Translations under genes and position numbers: made by a program
Notes under the pieces: generated by a model
What the model saw: the letters and a program-made list of their open reading frames with translations, nothing else
The model's database searches: none
What the model was told of the DNA's origin: nothing
Shown: piece by piece, positions 42,815-51,931 of the stretch
Layout of the letters: each line of letters starts with the position of its first letter
Numbering within the stretch: position 1 is the first letter of the stretch
Assembly: GCA_910578865.1 (NCBI GenBank)
Contig: CAJTRM010000001.1
Coordinates: forward strand, 248,248 to 312,247
Direction: 5' to 3'
DNA from: an uncultured Dorea sp.
Lineage (GTDB): Bacteria; Bacillota_A; Clostridia; Lachnospirales; Lachnospiraceae
DNA: 64,000 nucleotides

Positions 42815-43531
42815 TTACACTAACTGCTGATTTTCCCTTGCGTCGTATAAAGCCCGGAACATATAGAAATCATCCGGTGTTGTAATTTTAATATTCTCAT
42901 AGGAGCACTCCACGACATGCATCTTCTTCCCATATGCCTGCATCAAAGTACAGGAATCAATCATATCTGTATGTCCTTCTCTGATCGCCTGTTCCTGCGC
43001 TTCCAGCAGTTCCTCAAGCCAAAAGCTCTGCGGCGCCTTGGCAAGACGGGAGTGTTTTCTGCCTGCCACTTCACTTATGTTATTCTCATCGTCAATCAGT
43101 ACAAATGTCTCCTGGGCAGGCGCACATGTGATTGCCGACCCATGCTTTTTCACAGAGGCAATATTTTCCCGGATAATCTGGTCGCCGATCAGAGGGCGGA
43201 CACCGTCATGTATCAGGACTACGTTCCCGTCCGTTCCGTAGAGCTCTGCCGCTGCTTTCACACCGTTATAGATAGATAACTGGCCGGTGTCTCCTCCCGA
43301 GACGATCTTCTTAATCTTATCCAGCCTGTATCTGTACTGCATCTCTTCCATATATGGGATCCAGTCCTTAAGACACGCAACGATAACCGCATCTATCTCT
43401 TTATGATATTGGAAAACTTCAATCGTGTGTACAATAATCGGTTTCCCATGGATCAGCAAAAATTGCTTGGGCCTGTCTTTAGAATTCATCCGCTTCCCCG
43501 AACCACCGGCAAATATAACAGCAATATTCAA
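42815..43531 (-). CDS. IspD/TarI-family cytidylyltransferase, third copy (TTG start)
   Basis: 238 residues. Nucleotide loop VIFAGGSGKRMNSKDRPKQF is intact, then GKPIIVHTIEVFQYH, VLIHDGVRPLIGDQ and the C-terminal TTPDDFYMFRALYD. The VHDGVRPLI and KRPDD-like ending are closer to TarI (ribitol-5-phosphate cytidylyltransferase) than to IspD. Start is TTG at 43531 with AAGGGGGG upstream; no ATG is available. Probably makes a CDP-alditol for the TagF-like enzymes. Confidence 0.88.
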   Translation of the reverse strand: MNIAVIFAGGSGKRMNSKDRPKQFLLIHGKPIIVHTIEVFQYHKEIDAVIVACLKDWIPYMEEMQYRYRLDKIKKIVSGGDTGQLSIYNGVKAAAELYGTDGNVVLIHDGVRPLIGDQIIRENIASVKKHGSAITCAPAQETFVLIDDENNISEVAGRKHSRLAKAPQSFWLEELLEAQEQAIREGHTDMIDSCTLMQAYGKKMHVVECSYENIKITTPDDFYMFRALYDARENQQLV

Positions 43532-43558
43532 TCACGTTCCCCCCTTATCGGCGCATTT

Positions 43559-45523
43559 TTAATAAATCGTGTAATAATTTTTAATACCGCGTTCTTCTAA
43601 CACTTCTGCGACTCTATCCTGGTTTTCCTTGCTGAGGCACAGAATAAGGCCGAATTCTTCGTCCGGTTTCAATTCGGACAGCCAGATCACGGATTTGCCA
43701 TGAAAGGTATCTATTTTCTTCTGCCCGTCGGAAATAACAAACGCGGTAGTATCTTTTATACATTCGATGCATCGCTCCGCTACTTCTCCCGTCCCATATA
43801 CATACCACTTTTCATACTGCTGCCTGCATCTTTCTGCTGCCAGCCGGACAGAAAAAACCTCTTTATATTCCAGCAGACTGGAATATAATCCATACTCTTC
43901 CACAAGCCATCCCATAAGCGTCTTCAGATAATAATGATAGTTTGTCTCATTCATAGACGCATAAAATGTACTTTCGATGATCCCGGTCAAATGTCCGCTG
44001 TCCTGAACAATATAATTCCAAAGGTACGGATATAGGTCCTGCGGTATCACATCCTCTGCGGACTGCGTATCTGTTTTTTCCCTGAGAGAATCAATCACAG
44101 ACGCCTTAATCCAAAAATTACTGGTTATATGTACCGGCGGAATTTCTTCGTCAATTACAGCATTCAGCCCAAGCTTCGTAATCCAGCTTCTTACATCCTC
44201 ATACCTGTTCTCCCAGCCAAGCCCCAGTTTTCCCAGCCACATACTGAAAATCGGCGCCGGATGCATCAGCATTCCCAGATACGGCTTTGTCTCTAATAAG
44301 CTTATAGCTTCATCAATATATGCCGCATCCCCGGCCAGGTTCTCCCACACATTAAAAAAATAAGATTTGCCTGTACACCCCGGTATCCGGTCAGAAGACA
44401 GATCCGTATCATGCAGCAGGCAGATATAATGATATTTTTCTGTATTCAGCATCTGCAGCATCTCAGCATCTGACTGCACTGACATTGTAACAGTAAATCC
44501 CAGTTTCTGATAGTATGCCATGATGTCTGCGTGATCTGCAGCAATCAGAATATCACAGACCTCCCTAAGCCTTTCCAGATATTCAGAAACGACTTCCGCT
44601 GCATTCATCCACCGTGCCCTGACACAGAGTATTACATGATCACGGCACTTTTTCCGGCCCTTCCCAAGAACATATTGAAGGCCCAGGCTCCTCTGCAGTT
44701 CTGTGTGGTTCTGTGTCCGGATCAGATTTTTCCAGATCAGATTCACATCGTAATCTGTATGCTTGTCTATATAATCAATACTTGAAAACAAATTTTCCTG
44801 CGTCTGGTAATACAGTGTATTGTATGTTAACTGCTTCCGTTTTAAAAACGGAAAATTGCGTTTTCTGATCATCTCATAAGACAGATAATCGCACTGAAAA
44901 AACTGATTACGCAAATTTTCCGTCTCATTCGGCTGTGTATCCGCATATGCCCCGTAAGTATACCCGAGATCTGAAAAATATTTTGTCAGCCGGCGCTCAT
45001 ACTGCTTCACTACAGTCATATAATCGCTGTAATACGGCATTCCTTCCCAATAGCTTTGAAATTCTCTGCTGTGAATCATCGGAGCCTGAAAAACATAGAA
45101 AAATGACAAAATATGCTCCGGATCCCTTCCCGTCACTCCGTATGCGCCCGCCCCGCGCTGCATTAACCCCCAGAAATCCAAGTTTCTGGATTCCATCTCT
45201 GCAAAAATTTCGGTCATATCATCAAACGGCCCGTAAAAGGAATCATTTGACAGAATCAATTCGTCATACTGCTTCAGCTGATCCCAGCCTACAAACGTAC
45301 ATAATGCATCTTTAAATCCCCCGGCATCCAATCCTATATTTTCCCTGTAGAAAATATGGTCTGCATAATCGGTAATATTATGGCTCCCCTGTTCTATCCT
45401 GGGCATATTGCAGACAACGGCAACCGTATCGGCAATCGGACGTACACTCCGGAGAAAATAGCCGATATAATCATCTATGATATTTTGTCTGTCATAGGTA
45501 AGATATATGAATAATCTACGCAT
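43559..45523 (-). CDS. RgpF (rhamnan synthesis protein F) family protein with C-terminal Rossmann-like module
   Basis: 654 residues. The bulk is the RgpF domain found in streptococcal rhamnose-polysaccharide synthesis: ENIGLDAGGFKDAL, ELILSNDSFYGPFDDM, FWGLMQRGAG and the later HYICLLHDTDLS. The last 85 residues (KWYVYGTGEVAERCIEC ... LCLSKENQDRVAEVLEERG) are the small module that recurs in this block, here at the C-terminus. Probably a glycosyltransferase; donor unknown. RBS GAGG before ATG at 45523. Confidence 0.88.
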   Translation of the reverse strand: MRRLFIYLTYDRQNIIDDYIGYFLRSVRPIADTVAVVCNMPRIEQGSHNITDYADHIFYRENIGLDAGGFKDALCTFVGWDQLKQYDELILSNDSFYGPFDDMTEIFAEMESRNLDFWGLMQRGAGAYGVTGRDPEHILSFFYVFQAPMIHSREFQSYWEGMPYYSDYMTVVKQYERRLTKYFSDLGYTYGAYADTQPNETENLRNQFFQCDYLSYEMIRKRNFPFLKRKQLTYNTLYYQTQENLFSSIDYIDKHTDYDVNLIWKNLIRTQNHTELQRSLGLQYVLGKGRKKCRDHVILCVRARWMNAAEVVSEYLERLREVCDILIAADHADIMAYYQKLGFTVTMSVQSDAEMLQMLNTEKYHYICLLHDTDLSSDRIPGCTGKSYFFNVWENLAGDAAYIDEAISLLETKPYLGMLMHPAPIFSMWLGKLGLGWENRYEDVRSWITKLGLNAVIDEEIPPVHITSNFWIKASVIDSLREKTDTQSAEDVIPQDLYPYLWNYIVQDSGHLTGIIESTFYASMNETNYHYYLKTLMGWLVEEYGLYSSLLEYKEVFSVRLAAERCRQQYEKWYVYGTGEVAERCIECIKDTTAFVISDGQKKIDTFHGKSVIWLSELKPDEEFGLILCLSKENQDRVAEVLEERGIKNYYTIY

Positions 45524-45533
45524 AAAATTAACC

Positions 45534-46784
45534 TCAATGATCCTCTTCCCACATTACAATATAATTCCGGCATCCTCGTTCTTCAAGCATTCCTGCAATT
45601 TCACGCTGCGCCTCCAGATCATATACAGTGATAATGACCGCTTTTCTCTGCGGACATTCCAACTCGTCCAACTCTATGACAGGGATGCATTCTACCATGG
45701 AATTCCCGTCGCTTTTACTGACGATAAATCCGGCCGGCTGTATGTTTTCCTTTCGCAGAACAGCCAGGCAGAGCCGGCCTATCTTCCCGGCTCCATACAA
45801 GTACACTTCCTCATTTCTTTTCGCAAACTCAATCACGCGTCCTTGATTTCTTTTATAACACTCCAGAGCATCCAGAGTGGTCACCGGAAAAAACTCCTCC
45901 GCCTCTTTTAAAAGCAGATTCGCCGCATGCTGCAGATAATTTGTCTGCCTTGCCGCATAAGCTTCTGTCATCACAGTCCCTGTATTATATCCTGCATCCT
46001 GGGCGACATAGGGAAAGAAACGTTCAATTCCGTAACTCAGATAACGAGGACTCTTCAGACCCTCATCATCAAAATCCTGATATTTCCAGCCATAATGAAA
46101 CAATCTCTGCAAAGCATCCCTTTTGAACCAAAGCACCGTTCCTATGGTAATCGGCGGTTTCTCCGGCCTTATATCTGTATTCAGGTCAAGCCTTCTTACA
46201 AGCCCCTCTGTAATGTCAAAAGAACCATGCCATCCATACCACGTACGGAAATGATCCCCGACCGGCTCCGGCGGTGCAAGCACCCCTAATTCCGGATGTT
46301 TCAAAAACAATTGCAGAATATGCCGGATATACTCCGCACTGCCGATCATATTGCCCCACAGATTCTCAATCCACAGTTCTGTATCCTTTTTCCAGTCTTC
46401 ACAATGCTCCTTTTTATCATGCAGAAAGCAGACATACTTGTAATCCTTTATAATCTCTGCTCCGGTAACCAGAAGTGCGCTTACGTCACGCCCCCGGTTC
46501 TCTTTCAATATATACCGGACACCTCCTCTGCCGGCCGCCTCTAAATGCTTTCTGGCTTCCCCGAGAACTTCCTCTCTGGAGGAGATCAGACATACGTCGA
46601 TTTCTTCCGGAATCCCGTCAATGTAAGGCCAGTAAACAGAAAGCGTATCCTCATAATACAAATAGATCATGATGACCGTATCCTGATAGATCTCATCCGC
46701 TATCCTCTGCGGCAGTATATCCTGATCTAAGGACCGGACATAGATTAAATTTTGTTCATATCTGATATCATATACATTCTTCAT
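45534..46784 (-). CDS. RgpF-family protein, short form, with C-terminal Rossmann-like module
   Basis: 416 residues. RgpF domain: IMIYLYYEDTL, VRYILKENRGRDVSALLVT, YVCFLHDKKEHCEDW, MIGSAEYIRHILQLF, GTVLWFKRDALQRLF. The C-terminal 85 residues (EEVYLYGAGKIGRLCLAVL ... AVIITVYDLEAQREIAGMLEERG) repeat the module seen in the next protein. It ends ten bases before the longer RgpF gene, suggesting the two act on neighbouring linkages of the same chain. RBS is weak (GGGAAG). Confidence 0.86.
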   Translation of the reverse strand: MKNVYDIRYEQNLIYVRSLDQDILPQRIADEIYQDTVIMIYLYYEDTLSVYWPYIDGIPEEIDVCLISSREEVLGEARKHLEAAGRGGVRYILKENRGRDVSALLVTGAEIIKDYKYVCFLHDKKEHCEDWKKDTELWIENLWGNMIGSAEYIRHILQLFLKHPELGVLAPPEPVGDHFRTWYGWHGSFDITEGLVRRLDLNTDIRPEKPPITIGTVLWFKRDALQRLFHYGWKYQDFDDEGLKSPRYLSYGIERFFPYVAQDAGYNTGTVMTEAYAARQTNYLQHAANLLLKEAEEFFPVTTLDALECYKRNQGRVIEFAKRNEEVYLYGAGKIGRLCLAVLRKENIQPAGFIVSKSDGNSMVECIPVIELDELECPQRKAVIITVYDLEAQREIAGMLEERGCRNYIVMWEEDH

Positions 46785-46859
46785 CTTCCCATTTACCCCT
46801 GCTTTCGGTTTTTACAACGGACTGCTGTGCAGGTTTTTCCATGCGATGGAAAATTCCTC

Positions 46860-48236
46860 TCATTTATGCAGCATATTTTGAATATTCATACTAAAACGAT
46901 GCATTGAAAAATTTTCTTCATACGTTTTCCTCGCATTTGTTCCGATTATTTTTAACTGCTGTTGATTTTGATAACACCAGCGCATTATAGAAGCAAGTTC
47001 ATTTTCATTTTCATTTTGAAAAACAAAGCCATTCTTTTCATGTACAATATATTCTGCAATCCCGGTTTCATTTGAAACGATGCAGACCTTTCCCATCATC
47101 ATAGCCTCAATTGCAACCATTGAAACTGTTTCTTCCCGAGATGCAACAACGACAATGTCCAATCGTTCATACAAATTTTGTATCTCCTGCTGTGTTCGTT
47201 CTCCTAAAAGGATGCAATTATTAATCATGGAAGCACGTCTGACAATTTTTTCGCTGAAATCATTCATATCTTTTTTCCCTATTAACAGAAAAAAGGACTT
47301 TTCTACTATATCGTCCGACAGCGCTTCAACCGCCGACATAAAAATATCTTGTCCTTTGTGATAGGTAAGAGCTCCTATGACACCATAGCAAATTTGCTTT
47401 TTCAGACTTACGGAATTATTTTTATCTTCTATTCCTAAAGGAACAATTGATATTTGCTTTTCAACATGAAAATACTGTATAAAATGCCTTTTTGCACGCT
47501 CACTCGGCGCATACATTTTTATTTCCTTTTTCTGTAGTTCTTTCTGTAATTCTTCCCGCCAGAACTCCATATGCCTGTACTCGGCAGAACTCTCATGAAC
47601 CCAGACAAGAACTTCACGTTTTCTGGAAATTTTTACCGCCAGGTGCAGCATAGGCAGAGAATTGATCAGCACTATATCATAACTATTTGTCCATTCAAGA
47701 TTTTCTGCCGACATATGTTTTAAATTTTCACAGATCAAAACCCGAATGCCATTTCCGACTGCTTCGTCAATATATCTGCTGTCTCCGGCATCTGCTGCAA
47801 TTGTCACGGAGTACCCTGATTTCTTTGCCACTTTCGCCGTTAATAACGAAACAATGGGTACTCCGTTAAATAACAAAGCTACCGAAACAATCAGCAAAGT
47901 TTTTCTGTTTAGATTCTTATTGTTTTCTATGCCGGCGTATTTCTTAATTTCACATGGAAATAATCCAAAAAAGTCTTTATAATGAATTATTTTTTCACTT
48001 CGACAGCCCAGATGCAGCAATTGCTCTTTCATCTCTACGGCAAAATCACTCATTAACACAATACAATCATAATGATAATTTTTCACTTCACCGGGAGGAA
48101 ATATTTCTATCCCATCTGCTTTCTGCCCGTAAAATTTATCGTTATTATCAATAATTCCTAAAATCTCAACATCCTTTGGAATATCGCCCCGTCTTTCATT
48201 ATAAATCTTTCCACGGCCAAAAATAATGATTTTCAT
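46860..48236 (-). CDS. GT4 glycosyltransferase with N-terminal Rossmann-like module
   Basis: 458 residues. Residues 1-95 are the recurrent module (KIIIFGRGKIYNERRG, EILGIIDNNDKFYGQ, DCIVLMSDFAVEMKEQLLHLG). The rest is a GT4 enzyme: VALLFNGVPIVSLLTAKVAKKSG, VPLGIEDKNN, YGVIGALTYHKGQDIFMSA, VVVASREETVSMVAIEAMMMGK. Base composition is visibly more AT-rich than the genes at 18-46 kb. Its start overlaps the stop of the upstream gene by four bases. Confidence 0.86.
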   Translation of the reverse strand: MKIIIFGRGKIYNERRGDIPKDVEILGIIDNNDKFYGQKADGIEIFPPGEVKNYHYDCIVLMSDFAVEMKEQLLHLGCRSEKIIHYKDFFGLFPCEIKKYAGIENNKNLNRKTLLIVSVALLFNGVPIVSLLTAKVAKKSGYSVTIAADAGDSRYIDEAVGNGIRVLICENLKHMSAENLEWTNSYDIVLINSLPMLHLAVKISRKREVLVWVHESSAEYRHMEFWREELQKELQKKEIKMYAPSERAKRHFIQYFHVEKQISIVPLGIEDKNNSVSLKKQICYGVIGALTYHKGQDIFMSAVEALSDDIVEKSFFLLIGKKDMNDFSEKIVRRASMINNCILLGERTQQEIQNLYERLDIVVVASREETVSMVAIEAMMMGKVCIVSNETGIAEYIVHEKNGFVFQNENENELASIMRWCYQNQQQLKIIGTNARKTYEENFSMHRFSMNIQNMLHK

Positions 48237-49540
48237 TTATGATACCTGCCTGATAATCTCTTTACAATTCTTTCTGATAACCTGCCGTCACCATATGATT
48301 CCACCAATAAGCGATCGATAAATCTGCACAATTTTTTTGACTGTCTTTTTCGTGAAAAGAATTCTATCTTCTGACCGCCGGTATAATACTCACTTTCGTT
48401 TAAAATAAAGTCAATGATTTCTTTTTCGTTTACAGAAGCGATACCTTTTTTTGTATAATTTATTACTTTAGCAACATCAGAATGGTCTGGGACAACTGCT
48501 AAAACAGGAGCTCTTTCCTTTAGTAACTCATACACTTTTCCGGGAACAGTAGTCATCAGCGCCCGATCTTCTGAATGGAGGGAACTCAATACAATATTAA
48601 TATAAGCTTTATCCTGTTCCTCTCTGACAATATCCTCGCTGACTGCAGTCAGAACCTGGACATATTCCATCATTTCTTCCTGCCGTACAATATACCTGGC
48701 TTTTGCAGTCAAATCCACAGGGCCTGCCGACCTGAGTATAAACTTTATCTTCTCGCTCCTGTCTGCATTCATCTTTTTCAGGCATCTCACAAGTAATTCA
48801 AAGCTTTCCAATCTATGCGGGTATAATGTCCCCGCGTAATAGAGATATTTTTCTGTCTGAATTTCCTGTACATCTTTCTTCTCTGCCCAGTCTCCATCCC
48901 ATCCATTATACACGACTTCTATCCTTTTTCGGGGATAACGTGCTCTCAATACCTTCTTATAGCCTGGAGTAACTGTGACAAATGCTGCCGCTTTTTGCAA
49001 AATATACCGTTCTATCAGCCTGTCAAGCCAGAATGTCCTTTTATATCCTGCGGGAGTTTCCGAATAATCACTTATAAGATCCCTTATTTCTGCAATAAAT
49101 GGAATTTTTAGCTTACGAGACAGGTACCATGCAATAAACAGGTTAGACATTGGCGGAAATGTGCCTATAATAACATCCATATCTCTCAGCTTTTCCAGAT
49201 TAACTTCCGCCTTTACCCGTTCATACCACCCAATACCACCGGTTTCTATCGTCCGCGGACAATACCTGTGGTTCATCAAAAAGGTCAGCACCATCTCCCA
49301 TACCGGATTCCGTATTTCAGCATTGCTCCGTACATTTCCGATCTGGATGATCTGCTCTTTGTCAATCGGAATTTCCTGCTCAAGCCTTATCCCGTTTTCT
49401 CTGTCCTTATAATGCCTTGTCGTTAATACATAAGGTTTATACTCGTTTTCTTCCAGGTATTTGCACATCGTTCCATACCTTTTTGAAGCGAGCATATTGA
49501 TCGGCGGAAAATAGTACGAAATAATCAATACTTTCCTCAT
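48233..49540 (-). CDS. GT4 glycosyltransferase (WbuB-like N-terminus)
   Basis: 435 residues from ATG at 49540, which lies in a 23-nt sequence repeated at 51909-51931 and has AGAGG upstream; the frame runs on to 49594 without an RBS. N-terminus KVLIISYYFPPINMLASKRYGTM and VIIGTFPPMSNLFIAWYLSRKLKIPFIAEIRDL are typical of WbuB-type fucosaminyl/N-acetylaminosugar transferases; the donor half has YLYYAGTLYPHRLESFELL. C-terminal residues 390-435 are basic. A transfer of the ManNAcA-type sugar made by the adjacent wecB/wecC products is possible. Confidence 0.85.
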   Translation of the reverse strand: MRKVLIISYYFPPINMLASKRYGTMCKYLEENEYKPYVLTTRHYKDRENGIRLEQEIPIDKEQIIQIGNVRSNAEIRNPVWEMVLTFLMNHRYCPRTIETGGIGWYERVKAEVNLEKLRDMDVIIGTFPPMSNLFIAWYLSRKLKIPFIAEIRDLISDYSETPAGYKRTFWLDRLIERYILQKAAAFVTVTPGYKKVLRARYPRKRIEVVYNGWDGDWAEKKDVQEIQTEKYLYYAGTLYPHRLESFELLVRCLKKMNADRSEKIKFILRSAGPVDLTAKARYIVRQEEMMEYVQVLTAVSEDIVREEQDKAYINIVLSSLHSEDRALMTTVPGKVYELLKERAPVLAVVPDHSDVAKVINYTKKGIASVNEKEIIDFILNESEYYTGGQKIEFFSRKRQSKKLCRFIDRLLVESYGDGRLSERIVKRLSGRYHK

Positions 49541-49556
49541 ATAATTATACCTCTTG
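49534..49556. repeat. 23-nt direct repeat, copy A (3' of wecC)
   Basis: Identical to 51909-51931 at 22 of 23 positions. Here it spans the ribosome site and ATG of the GT4 gene at 48233-49540. Together the two copies flank the wecC-wecB pair. Confidence 0.8.
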
Positions 49557-49559
49557 AAT

Positions 49560-50780
49560 CTATAGCCTGTACTTTCCAGCCACTGAAGACACATTTCTTG
49601 TATCCAGAACTATCTTATCTTTTATTTTCTCCATGTTTTCAATGATCTCATCATGCCCAACCATAATAACGACCAGATCTATATCATTTAAGAATGCATT
49701 CAGTTCATGATATTGATTCTCTGTCACATCTCTGTCTACAAATGGATCATAGGTCTTAATACCGGAGGCCAAATGCTTTTTCATACAATCTATAAGCTGC
49801 AATGTAGGACTTTCCCTTATGTCATCTACGTTCTCTTTATAAGTAATCCCATAAAGTCCTACTCTTGAAATATCCTGCACCCCTTCTGCATCCATAATTT
49901 CCGAAATACGTTTTAACACAAATTCCGGCATTGAGTCATTGATCTTTCTGGCTGCAAGAATAATATTGGCAAGCCCCGGGTAATCACCAACTAAAAACCA
50001 GGGATCCACAGAGATACAATGCCCCCCTACGCCCGGACCGGGCGAAAGTATATTTACCCGTGGATGCATATTGGCGATCCGAATAATCTCATATACATCC
50101 ATGTCTCCTTCCCTGCATATTTTTGCAAGTTCATTTGCGAAAGCTATATTGATATCCCGATAAGTATTTTCTACAACTTTTGTCATTTCTGCCGTTTTAA
50201 TATCTGTTAAAAATATCTCTCCTTCACAGAAAGACTTATATAAATCTTTAATTCTCTTTCCTACGGCAATATCTTCCGCCCCGATCGTCCTGTTATTACT
50301 TCTAAGCTCTGCTATCATATTTCCAGGAATAATCCTCTCCGGAGCATGAACCAGATGGATATCTTCACCACACACACATCCCTGCTGTTCAATCAGGCCA
50401 CGAACCGATTTACTTATCGTTCCGGGAGAAACCGTGGACTCAATAACTATAACCGCCCCTTGTTCGCATACCTCCAATATGTGTCTGACCGCATCCATAA
50501 TATACGTTGTATCTACTTTTTTGCTTTGCTTTATATACGGTGTCGGTACTGCCACAATGTATATATCTGCCTTTTGATATTCTTTACTAAATTCAATTCC
50601 ATTCCTTACAGCACCATGAAACAGTTCTCCTAATCCATCTTCGTCAAACCTAAGTTTCTTTTCTTTCAGATCATGAATTAATTTATTATTTTTATCAGTT
50701 CCAACTACCTTGATTCCGCTCTCCGCCATAATCAGCGCTGTGGGCAGTCCTATATATCCCAAGCCAATCACATTAACCAT
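49560..50780 (-). CDS. wecC: UDP-N-acetyl-D-mannosamine dehydrogenase
   Basis: 406 residues. Four-electron oxidation of UDP-ManNAc to UDP-ManNAcA using two NAD. VIGLGYIGLPTALIMAESG (N-terminal NAD fold), VAVPTPYI, ESTVSPGTI, the central KVVENTYRDINIAFANEL, catalytic Cys in GVGGHCISVDPWFLV and C-terminal GITYKENVDDIRESPTLQL. All key residues are present. It overlaps wecB by 8 bp. RBS GGAGG. Related UDP-GlcNAc/Glc dehydrogenases cannot be excluded, but pairing with WecB supports this call. Confidence 0.92.
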   Translation of the reverse strand: MVNVIGLGYIGLPTALIMAESGIKVVGTDKNNKLIHDLKEKKLRFDEDGLGELFHGAVRNGIEFSKEYQKADIYIVAVPTPYIKQSKKVDTTYIMDAVRHILEVCEQGAVIVIESTVSPGTISKSVRGLIEQQGCVCGEDIHLVHAPERIIPGNMIAELRSNNRTIGAEDIAVGKRIKDLYKSFCEGEIFLTDIKTAEMTKVVENTYRDINIAFANELAKICREGDMDVYEIIRIANMHPRVNILSPGPGVGGHCISVDPWFLVGDYPGLANIILAARKINDSMPEFVLKRISEIMDAEGVQDISRVGLYGITYKENVDDIRESPTLQLIDCMKKHLASGIKTYDPFVDRDVTENQYHELNAFLNDIDLVVIMVGHDEIIENMEKIKDKIVLDTRNVSSVAGKYRL

Positions 50781-51900
50781 CCGTATCAGCCTCCATATTT
50801 TCTCCCAGTTTTTCCTCGATAATATCTGCTATTTGAACACTTGCTGTTCCATCTCCATAAGGATTTGACGCAGTGCTCATCTTTTTATATTCGTTTTCAT
50901 TCACCAGCAAATTTTTAAAATTCTGGTAAATCGCATCTTCATCTGTCCCTACAAGCTTAAGAGTACCCGCTTCGATTCCCTCCGGCCGTTCTGTCGTATC
51001 TCGCATAACCAACACAGGTTTTCCCAATGATGGAGCTTCCTCCTGTATGCCTCCGCTGTCCGTCAAAATCAGATAACTCTTCGCCATAAAATTATGAAAA
51101 TCCAAGACATCCAGAGGCTCTATAATATGAATTCTTTCATCACCGCCTAATATTTCCTCCGCGGTTTCCCTGACTTTGGGATTCATATGAATCGGATAAA
51201 TTGCCTTAATATCCCTACACTCATCACAAACTCTTTTAATAGCGCGGAACATATTATACATAGGTTCTCCTAAATTTTCACGTCTATGTGCCGTAATAAG
51301 TATCAGTCTGCTATCGGCAGCCCACTCTAGTTCAGGATGCACATAATTTTGATCAACCGTAGTCGCCAAGGCATCAATTGCCGTATTTCCGGTAACAAAA
51401 ATATCTGAAATTACTTTTCCCTCTTTTAATAAATTCTTTCTAGCTAATTGTGTTGGGGCAAAATTAAATTTACTGATGATTCCTACCGCCTGTCTGTTAA
51501 ATTCTTCCGGATACGGGGAGTATAAATTATACGTTCTTAACCCGGCTTCTACATGTCCTACAGGAATCTGTAAATAAAAACACGCCAATGCAGTAACAAA
51601 AGTCGTGGATGTATCACCATGGACAAGAACCAGATCCGGCATTTCTTTTATTAAAATTTCCTTGATTCTGCTCAGAATATTAGTTGTTACATCAAATAAG
51701 GTTTGTTTCTCTTTCATAATAGACAAATCAAAATCAGGTATAACGTTAAATACTGTTAAAACCTGATCTAGCATCTGTCTGTGCTGCCCTGTAACCCCAA
51801 CTATTGTCTTTAAGGTTTTCCTTTTTTTCAATTCGTTAACCAGCGGACACATTTTTATTGCTTCAGGACGTGTTCCGAATACAATCATAACCTTTTTCAT
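50773..51900 (-). CDS. wecB: UDP-N-acetylglucosamine 2-epimerase (non-hydrolysing)
   Basis: 375 residues from ATG at 51900 (GAGGAG seven nt upstream; the frame extends to 51936 through the repeat). Interconverts UDP-GlcNAc and UDP-ManNAc. VMIVFGTRPEAIKMCPL, VHGDTSTTFVTALAC, GHVEAGLRTYN, PEEFNRQ, LITAHRRENLG and LTDSGGIQEEAPSLGKPVLV are the family signatures. Supplies the substrate for WecC just downstream. Confidence 0.95.
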   Translation of the reverse strand: MKKVMIVFGTRPEAIKMCPLVNELKKRKTLKTIVGVTGQHRQMLDQVLTVFNVIPDFDLSIMKEKQTLFDVTTNILSRIKEILIKEMPDLVLVHGDTSTTFVTALACFYLQIPVGHVEAGLRTYNLYSPYPEEFNRQAVGIISKFNFAPTQLARKNLLKEGKVISDIFVTGNTAIDALATTVDQNYVHPELEWAADSRLILITAHRRENLGEPMYNMFRAIKRVCDECRDIKAIYPIHMNPKVRETAEEILGGDERIHIIEPLDVLDFHNFMAKSYLILTDSGGIQEEAPSLGKPVLVMRDTTERPEGIEAGTLKLVGTDEDAIYQNFKNLLVNENEYKKMSTASNPYGDGTASVQIADIIEEKLGENMEADTDG

Positions 51901-51908
51901 AGCTGGTC

Positions 51909-51931
51909 TCCTCACATAATTATACCTCTTG
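51909..51931. repeat. 23-nt direct repeat, copy B (5' of wecB)
   Basis: 22 of 23 bases match 49534-49556. Here it covers the last codons and stop of the gene at 51920 and the ribosome site of wecB. Confidence 0.8.

Noticed and set aside
46830..46856. Small hairpin (TTTTCCAT/ATGGAAAA type) after the GT4 gene at 46860 as a terminator or start of another unit
   Set aside because: AT-rich stem followed by an A-tract rather than a T-run on the minus strand; the gap is only 75 bp and no promoter is evident.
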